Below are positions 1 to 4,067 of a DNA stretch of 6,301 bases, piece after piece. The stretch comes from Gammaproteobacteria bacterium (GTDB taxonomy: Bacteria > Pseudomonadota > Gammaproteobacteria > Enterobacterales > Alteromonadaceae). The stretch's first letter is position 1. Every line of letters starts with the position of its first letter. The stretch lies in the NCBI GenBank assembly GCA_027484495.1, contig JAIXSW010000207.1, forward strand, positions 1-6,301, read 5' to 3'. The translations under genes and the position numbers were made by a program. A model generated the notes under the pieces. It did no database searches and was not told where the DNA came from. It saw nothing but the letters and a program-made list of their open reading frames with translations.

Positions 1-218
1 GGTTCACTGATGTGTTCAATGCGGATGGTGCTGGTAAATTTACACAGTTCCTGCAGCTTCAGCAGATACTTGTCTGCAGCACTGACCTGAATTTGCACGG
101 CATCACCAACCTGACCGGAACGCGGCAACAAATGGCGCAGCTGCGCGTAATTGCGTTCACACAGACTCAGGAAGTCCGGCACATAAGGCTGATATCGCCG
201 TTGTTTGCTCAAACTCAT
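1..218 (-). CDS. yqiB: DUF1249 family protein YqiB (5' part; 3' end beyond window)
   Basis: The minus strand reads in one open frame from an ATG at 218 to the window edge, giving 72 visible residues. They begin MSLSKQRRYQPYVPDFLSL and continue through CERNYAQLRHLLPR. This resembles the start of E. coli YqiB (about 140 aa, DUF1249), including the RY..DF, LCE.N..QLR.LLPR and later K.T..I.IEH positions. The family is cytoplasmic and has no established biochemical role. An in-frame ATG at 236 would add six residues (MGSSSA); neither start has a strong Shine-Dalgarno, and 218 is preferred because the family match begins just after it. The gene starts 28 bp after the nudF stop (10 bp if 236 is used) and is probably cotranscribed with it. 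In E. coli yqiB sits between nudF and cpdA. Identification rests on remembered similarity but is quite secure. Confidence 0.85.
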   Translation of the reverse strand, partial: MSLSKQRRYQPYVPDFLSLCERNYAQLRHLLPRSGQVGDAVQIQVSAADKYLLKLQELCKFTSTIRIEHISE

Positions 219-246
219 CGCTGACGAGGATCCCATTCTGGTCAAT

Positions 247-888
247 TCAGGCCGGTACAGCCCATTGCTTGCGTACCGACTCCAGCTGCAAAGATAGCCA
301 TTGTAACGCAATGACAGTCGCCGCATTGTCGATTTTGCCGGCATTCAGTAAATCGACCGCCTGTTGCCGTTGCATGACATGGACTTTGATATCTTCATGT
401 TCTTCGGCGAGCCCAAACACGCCGGTCTCTACCGGGCCTGTTAACTCGCCCAGATACAAATGGATACGCTCTGTGGTGCCGCCTGGGCTACTCAGATAAC
501 TCAGCAGCGGGATCATCCGACCCAGCGACAATCCCGCTTCTTCAGCGGCTTCGCGCCGGGCGACCTGCTCGGGCTGTTCATCCGGGCCAAACATACCGGC
601 GACCGCTTCGAGCAGCCATGGCGTGGCTGAACTGCGCATGGCACCAAAGCGAAATTGCTCAATCAGCACCACTTCGTCGGTGTGCGGATTAAACGGCAAC
701 ACCACCACAGCATCACCCCGTTCGAAGATCTCCCTTGTAACAAGGTCACTCCAGCCGCCCTGAAACAAGCGGTGGCGGAACTGATAAGATTTCATCGTAA
801 AAAAACCGTGGAAAACAGTGTGTTCACCGTGAATTTCCACATCTTTCGCAGCGAATGCCGGATAATTAATTGCTTTGTTTTCAGCCAT
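247..888 (-). CDS. nudF: ADP-ribose pyrophosphatase (Nudix hydrolase NudF)
   Basis: This gene encodes a cytoplasmic Nudix hydrolase that splits ADP-ribose into AMP and ribose 5-phosphate. The full Nudix box GX5EX7REUXEEXGU is present (GMFGPDE, then REAAEEAGL; minus strand about 597-529). The ADPRase-type features match E. coli NudF: FRHRLF, REIFERGDA, VVLIEQFRFGA, PWLLEAVAGM, SSPGGTTER downstream of the box, and the catalytic-loop region GLAEEHEDIKVHV with several acidic residues. The C-terminus KIDNAATVIALQWL is also as in E. coli. A GTG at 900 would give 217 aa. I prefer the ATG at 888 (213 aa; E. coli has 209), because GTGAG lies seven bases upstream and the N-terminal length then matches the family. 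The gene is divergent from tolC across 114 bp and is followed by yqiB. A TTGACG element at 919-924 on this strand could be a -35 box, but no good -10 follows it. Confidence 0.95.
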   Translation of the reverse strand: MAENKAINYPAFAAKDVEIHGEHTVFHGFFTMKSYQFRHRLFQGGWSDLVTREIFERGDAVVVLPFNPHTDEVVLIEQFRFGAMRSSATPWLLEAVAGMFGPDEQPEQVARREAAEEAGLSLGRMIPLLSYLSSPGGTTERIHLYLGELTGPVETGVFGLAEEHEDIKVHVMQRQQAVDLLNAGKIDNAATVIALQWLSLQLESVRKQWAVPA

Positions 889-928
889 CTTTGGGCTCAC
901 ATTCTGTTACACTTGGCGCGTCAACTTT

Positions 929-962
929 TACGCGAACGGTTCGACTTAGTGTACGCGAACAC
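929..962. promoter_or_regulatory. Operator-like repeats in the nudF/tolC divergent region
   Basis: Three arrangements overlap here. TACGCGAAC occurs twice, at 929-937 and 952-960, with starts 23 bp apart (about two helical turns). CGAACGGTTCG (933-943) is a perfect inverted repeat with 5-bp arms. GTGTACGCGAACAC (949-962) is a 14-bp palindrome with a single mismatched pair. The second palindrome would sit between the proposed -35 and -10 boxes of tolC, a placement typical of repressor sites. ACGCGAACG resembles the left half of PurR/LacI-family sites (ACGCAAACG), but the right half does not fit. The regulator is unknown, and operator function is an inference from symmetry and position. Confidence 0.4.
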
Positions 963-970
963 GTTAATAT
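941..970 (+). promoter_or_regulatory. Candidate sigma70 promoter of tolC
   Basis: The proposed -35 box is TCGACT (941-946, 4 of 6 matches to TTGACA) and the -10 box is TAATAT (965-970, 4 of 6 matches to TATAAT), with an 18-bp spacer. It would start transcription near 977 and leave a leader of about 25 nt before the tolC ATG at 1003. The boxes are only moderate matches, but this is the best-placed pair in the short divergent region. The overlap with the palindromes at 933-962 is the main reason to take it seriously. Confidence 0.35.
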
Positions 971-1002
971 CCGTTCAATTTTGTTTTCCATGGAACCTGG
1001 TT

Positions 1003-2304
1003 ATGAAAAAAACTGCTTTATGTTCATTGGTGTGCGCGGCCCTCGGCTTGTTCAGCCTGCAAGCCAGCGCGGAGAACCTGCAAAACGTTTATCAGCTGGC
1101 ACTGAAAAAAGACCCACAAGTACTGAAATCCGCCGCGCAGCGTGATGCTGCCAAAGCCAATATCGATGTCAGCAAAGCTTCTTTCCTGCCGAGTATTGGC
1201 CTGACCAGCCGTATCGGCAAAGAGCGGGAAGATAGAGGTGCCGGTATGAGTGCTACCGACACAAATTATCGTAACACGCTGAGTCTGAGTCAGACTGTTT
1301 TTAACTGGGGCGACTGGGAACGCTTATCCAATACCGAGAAACAGGCGCTACAAGGTCAGGTCTATTACAATGCTGCACTGCAGGGCTTGATTGTCCGTGT
1401 GTCGCAAGCCTATTTTAATGTGCTCAGCGCCAATGACGATTTAACCTTCGTCACGGCCGAAAAACGCGCAGTGGAACGCCAGTTGGAACAAACCAAACAA
1501 CGTTTTGCTGTAGGTCTGACGGCCATCACAGATGTGCATGAAGCGCAGGCGCAATACGATTCAGTGGTCGCACGAGAAATTTCGGCTACCAATGCGCTGG
1601 AAAATGCCCGCGAAGCACTGCAGGAAATCACCGGCGAATACCATTCCCAGCTAAGCCCACTGAATACCAGTCAATTCAAGCCAACAGCTCCGAAACCTGC
1701 CAACGTTGTTGAATGGGTCTCAATCGCTGAAACCAATAGCCTGGATTTACAAGCCCGTAAGCTCGCGGTAGAAATTGCCCAGAACAATATCGATTTGGCA
1801 GAAGCAGGCCACTACCCAACCGTGGATTTGTCCGCTACTAAGACTTTAACCGACAGCAGCAATTCGCGTCAGTTGGACCAGGAATCTCTGGGTCTTGATG
1901 TCAAAGTGCCACTGTATTCAGGTGGTGCAACAGTCGCCAGCACAGAAGTACAACGCGCAAACTATGTCGCCACCAGCGAAGATCTGGAACTGGGTCACCG
2001 CTCTGTGGTACGTCAGGTTCGGGTGAACTACAACAACGTCGGTGCCGCCATTGCCGGTATTAAAGCACTGGAACAAGCTGTCGTTTCAGCGGAAAGTGCA
2101 TTAAAAGCCACAGAAGCTGGTTTTGAAGTCGGTACACGGACTATCGTCGACGTGCTGATCAGCACGCGCAATCTGTTTGATGCCCGCCGCAATCTGACCA
2201 AACAACGTTACGATTACATCCTGGCAGTACTGTCGCTGAAACAAGCGGCCGGTACCCTGACTGAAGCCGATCTGGCAACTGTCAACGCCGCACTAGGCGC
2301 GTAA
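1003..2304 (+). CDS. tolC: Outer-membrane channel protein TolC
   Basis: TolC forms a trimeric outer-membrane and periplasmic duct that docks with tripartite efflux pumps (AcrAB type) and type I secretion systems. The 433-aa product starts with a signal peptide, MKKTALCSLVCAALGLFSLQ, ending in ASA and predicted to be cut before ENLQNVYQLA, like mature E. coli TolC (ENLMQVYQQA). Two outer-membrane efflux protein repeats follow. Diagnostic stretches include SQAYFNVL, RFAVGLTAITDV, LPLYSGG-like VPLYSGG, HRSVVRQVR and AGFEVGTRTIVDVL. The frame is open upstream to 655, but that part runs antisense to nudF, and the signal peptide fixes the start at the ATG at 1003; GGA at 992-994 is a weak ribosome site. 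The protein stops at LTEADLATVNAALGA, so it lacks the roughly 40-residue unstructured tail of E. coli TolC (493 aa), and its second surface loop is shorter. Gate residues differ in part (see findings). Transcription is divergent from nudF, and a hairpin follows the stop. Confidence 0.95.
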   Translation: MKKTALCSLVCAALGLFSLQASAENLQNVYQLALKKDPQVLKSAAQRDAAKANIDVSKASFLPSIGLTSRIGKEREDRGAGMSATDTNYRNTLSLSQTVFNWGDWERLSNTEKQALQGQVYYNAALQGLIVRVSQAYFNVLSANDDLTFVTAEKRAVERQLEQTKQRFAVGLTAITDVHEAQAQYDSVVAREISATNALENAREALQEITGEYHSQLSPLNTSQFKPTAPKPANVVEWVSIAETNSLDLQARKLAVEIAQNNIDLAEAGHYPTVDLSATKTLTDSSNSRQLDQESLGLDVKVPLYSGGATVASTEVQRANYVATSEDLELGHRSVVRQVRVNYNNVGAAIAGIKALEQAVVSAESALKATEAGFEVGTRTIVDVLISTRNLFDARRNLTKQRYDYILAVLSLKQAAGTLTEADLATVNAALGA

Positions 2305-2329
2305 TTCACTACAAAGCTCACTACTGAAA

Positions 2330-2373
2330 CAAGGCCACACGAACCTGATAATGCTCAGACCAGTGTGGCCTTG
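2330..2373 (+). terminator. Hairpin terminator after tolC
   Basis: CAAGGCCACAC (2330-2340) pairs perfectly with GTGTGGCCTTG (2363-2373), an 11-bp GC-rich stem enclosing a 22-nt loop, starting 25 bp after the tolC stop. The following bases (TCGTTTCT) are only a weak T-tract and the loop is long, so termination may be partial. The hairpin could also stabilise the 3' end of the tolC message. Confidence 0.6.
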
Positions 2374-2385
2374 TCGTTTCTGCGC

Positions 2386-2413
2386 TGTGCAGCTTCACAC
2401 TTTTCGCTACAAT
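2386..2413 (+). promoter_or_regulatory. Candidate promoter of lpxL
   Basis: TACAAT (2408-2413) is a 5-of-6 match to the -10 consensus, and it lies between the tolC terminator and the lpxL ribosome site. The best -35 at suitable spacing is TGTGCA (2386-2391), 16 bp upstream, with only 3 of 6 matches. Transcription would begin near 2420, leaving a leader of about 20 nt before the GTG start at 2442. The -10 and its position are good; the -35 is poor. Confidence 0.45.
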
Positions 2414-2430
2414 AGCCGGTTTTTAGCAGC

Positions 2431-2435
2431 AAGGA
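2431..2435 (+). promoter_or_regulatory. Ribosome binding site that decides the lpxL GTG start
   Basis: AAGGA ends six bases before GTG at 2442-2444. No in-frame ATG lies near this position, and the protein family match (FSLTLLHPRYW, like FSTALLHPRYW in E. coli LpxL) starts seven residues into the GTG-initiated frame. Together these favour initiation at the GTG. Confidence 0.7.
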
Positions 2436-2441
2436 TTTCTT

Positions 2442-3365
2442 GTGTATCAGGCGCCGCCATTTTCTCTGACCTTACTTCACCCCCGTTATTGGCTGCTGTG
2501 GCTGGCTCTCGGCATTGCGTATCTGATCAGTTGGCTGCCTTATCAGGTGCTGATGTCGCTGGGACGAGGTCTCGGCCGGCTCAGCTTTAAATTGCTGAAA
2601 TCCCGTGGCCGCATCGCCCGGCGTAATCTCGAACTGTGTTTTCCGGACATGCCTGACAATGAGCGGGAGCTGCTGGTAAAACGTAATGCGGAAGAAACCG
2701 GCTGTGCCGCGATGGAAACGCTGATTGGCTGGTGGTGGCCGACATGGCGGATCCGGCGCATTGCTCATTTTAAAGGTTACGAACATATTCAGGCGGAACT
2801 GGCGAAAGGCAAAGGTGTGTTGCTACTGGCACCGCATATGTTGCATCTGGAAGCCGCCGGCCGGGTCTTTGGCCTGACCCATCCAAGTATTGGTTTTTAC
2901 CGCCCACACAACAATGCGTTGATGGAATTCTTCATGTATCGCGGTCGCAGTCGCGGCAACAAATATATGATTGGCAAACGCGATGTCAAAGCGCTGCTTC
3001 GCGCTTTGAACGAAGGCGAAGTGTGTTTTTATTTGCCAGATCAGGACTATGGCCGCAACCGCGCTATCTTTGCGCCGTTTTTTGCCGTGCAGGAAACCGC
3101 CTGTACCAATGGCACTTTGTTATTTGCCAACGCCGCCAATTGCGCCGTGATCCCGATTTACACCAGTAAACTCCCCGACCATCAGGGCTATCAGATCGAA
3201 GCACTGCCAGCGCTGACCGATTTCCCTGGCAAAGATGAATACGCCGCGATTTGCCGTGTGAATCAATGGGTGGAACAGGCCATTCTGAAACATCCTGAAC
3301 AATACATGTGGGTGCACCGCCGCTTTAAAACGAGGCCGGATCCGGACGCACCTTCGTTGTATTAA
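2442..3365 (+). CDS. lpxL: Lipid A late acyltransferase (Kdo2-lipid IVA lauroyltransferase, LpxL/HtrB type)
   Basis: The enzyme transfers a secondary acyl chain from acyl-ACP to Kdo2-lipid IVA at the inner face of the cytoplasmic membrane, a late step in lipid A synthesis. The 307-aa product matches E. coli LpxL in length (306 aa) and throughout. The LLHPRYW motif (residues 11-17) precedes a membrane-anchoring hydrophobic segment (about 17-34), followed by ARRNLELCFPDM (59-70). The catalytic HX4(D/E) motif of LPLAT-fold acyltransferases is H132-MLHL-E137. Further conserved blocks are YRPHNN (153-158), DQDYG (200-204) and the C-terminal QYMWVHRRFKTRP (287-299). LpxL and its paralogue LpxP share these features, so the acyl chain (laurate, myristate or palmitoleate) cannot be read from sequence. 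It starts at GTG 2442. It is 137 bp from tolC, with a terminator and a candidate promoter between them, so it may be its own transcription unit. Confidence 0.92.
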   Translation: MYQAPPFSLTLLHPRYWLLWLALGIAYLISWLPYQVLMSLGRGLGRLSFKLLKSRGRIARRNLELCFPDMPDNERELLVKRNAEETGCAAMETLIGWWWPTWRIRRIAHFKGYEHIQAELAKGKGVLLLAPHMLHLEAAGRVFGLTHPSIGFYRPHNNALMEFFMYRGRSRGNKYMIGKRDVKALLRALNEGEVCFYLPDQDYGRNRAIFAPFFAVQETACTNGTLLFANAANCAVIPIYTSKLPDHQGYQIEALPALTDFPGKDEYAAICRVNQWVEQAILKHPEQYMWVHRRFKTRPDPDAPSLY

Positions 3366-3398
3366 TCCAGACAGTGCAAGCGACGCATCACAGAAATG

Positions 3399-3421
3399 CT
3401 GCTGGCATCTGTATGCCGCAG
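3399..3421 (+). terminator. Hairpin after lpxL, possible weak terminator
   Basis: CTGC (3399-3402) and GGCAT (3404-3408) pair with ATGCC (3413-3417) and GCAG (3418-3421). This gives a nine-pair stem with one bulged T at 3403 and a CTGT tetraloop. It is followed by GGGTTTAG, so the T-tract is very short. It could terminate lpxL transcription partially or act as an RNA structure ahead of the next gene. Confidence 0.4.
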
Positions 3422-3431
3422 GGTTTAGTAT
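3402..3431 (+). promoter_or_regulatory. Weak candidate promoter of the TcpQ-like gene
   Basis: CTGGCA (3402-3407, 4 of 6 matches) and TAGTAT (3426-3431, 4 of 6 matches) are separated by 18 bp and lie 31 bp upstream of the ATG at 3462. The -35 box falls inside the hairpin at 3399-3421. Matches at this level occur by chance, and the gene may instead be read through from lpxL. Confidence 0.22.
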
Positions 3432-3461
3432 GAACTGTTAAATACCAACAGGGCAGTTACG

Positions 3462-4067
3462 ATGGGATTTTGGTTTAAACACATCACAGCACTGGTTTTT
3501 TTATTCGCCCTGGCCGGGGTTTTGTTGTTTTATCCAGATCTGCTGATGCCCAAACCTGAGCCTGTCAAAATTGAAGTCAAAAAAGCAGCGTCAATGGAGT
3601 TCACTAATTTTTATGAACAACTGCGCTACTCGCTGGATACCAGCGTCGACAAATCAAAAGAATTTATTATTAAACTCTCCGACACCAGTGATCAACTGAC
3701 CAGCACGCTGGAGAGCCGCACCAATACGGTGCCGCCGATGCCAGAAAACTGGAGTGGTAAGTCACAAAACCGCAAGTTCGAACCCGGCAGCAAAATCCGC
3801 GACCATATGATGGCATTCGCCAGAGAAGAGGAAATGGAGCTGATTTGGACACTACCACGCGATTATGTCGTGAAACATTATTTCCAAAGTGACAGCGATT
3901 ATCTCGGAACACTCAAAGGCATTGCCAAAGCGATAGCACCAGATTTTGAAACGCCGGTACTGGCTTATTTCTGTCCGAAACAACGTGCAGCAGTTTTGAC
4001 CGACAGACCCAGTCTGTTTTTAGAGCAAAACTGCCGGCTGTTAAACGCAGAGCCAGTTAAGCGCTAA
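3462..4067 (+). CDS. Membrane-anchored periplasmic protein with a TcpQ-like C-terminal domain
   Basis: I do not recognise a named gene. The 201-aa product has a short basic N-terminus (MGFWFKH) and one hydrophobic segment (about residues 8-29) without a signal peptidase I site, so it is probably an inner-membrane anchor with the rest in the periplasm. Residues 40-100 are polar, probably helical, and rich in S, T, D and E. Residues 106-182 follow the pattern of the TcpQ/PilL C-terminal domain of type IV pilus systems: EPGSKIRDHMMAFAREEEM, then ELIWTL, DY, a short strand with F141, a helix GTLKGIAKAI, P165 and a strand ending AAVLT. Cysteines 171 and 191 could form a disulfide. The ATG at 3462 has AGGG (3450-3453) eight bases upstream. 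Its neighbours, tolC and lpxL, are also envelope genes, but no pilus genes are visible. The last 11 bp overlap glnE tail-to-tail. The reading frame is secure; the domain call is moderate and made by eye. Confidence 0.8.
   Translation: MGFWFKHITALVFLFALAGVLLFYPDLLMPKPEPVKIEVKKAASMEFTNFYEQLRYSLDTSVDKSKEFIIKLSDTSDQLTSTLESRTNTVPPMPENWSGKSQNRKFEPGSKIRDHMMAFAREEEMELIWTLPRDYVVKHYFQSDSDYLGTLKGIAKAIAPDFETPVLAYFCPKQRAAVLTDRPSLFLEQNCRLLNAEPVKR

Noticed and set aside
919..924. TTGACG on the minus strand as a -35 box for nudF
   Set aside because: At 15-18 bp spacing only sequences such as TGTGAG or AATGTG follow, and these are poor -10 boxes. It is not strong enough to call a promoter.
929..945. PurR-type operator (ACGCAAACG-TTTGCGT) upstream of tolC
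   Set aside because: Only the left half fits well, with about 10 of 16 positions matching. The site is better described as an unassigned repeat.
655..1002. Open frame extending upstream of tolC, which would give a 549-aa protein
   Set aside because: The extension is antisense to nudF. A clear signal peptide starts at the ATG at 1003, and the mature protein matches TolC from there.
2728..2735. Chi-like octamer GCTGGTGG in lpxL, and another at 5586-5593
   Set aside because: The lpxL copy falls in codons for a Trp run and the second lies in glnE. Two copies in 6.3 kb are not notable, and the recognition octamer of this organism's RecBCD is unknown.
2351..2786. Short open frames overlapping the start of lpxL on both strands
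   Set aside because: They overlap a well-matched lpxL reading frame and have no family resemblance of their own.
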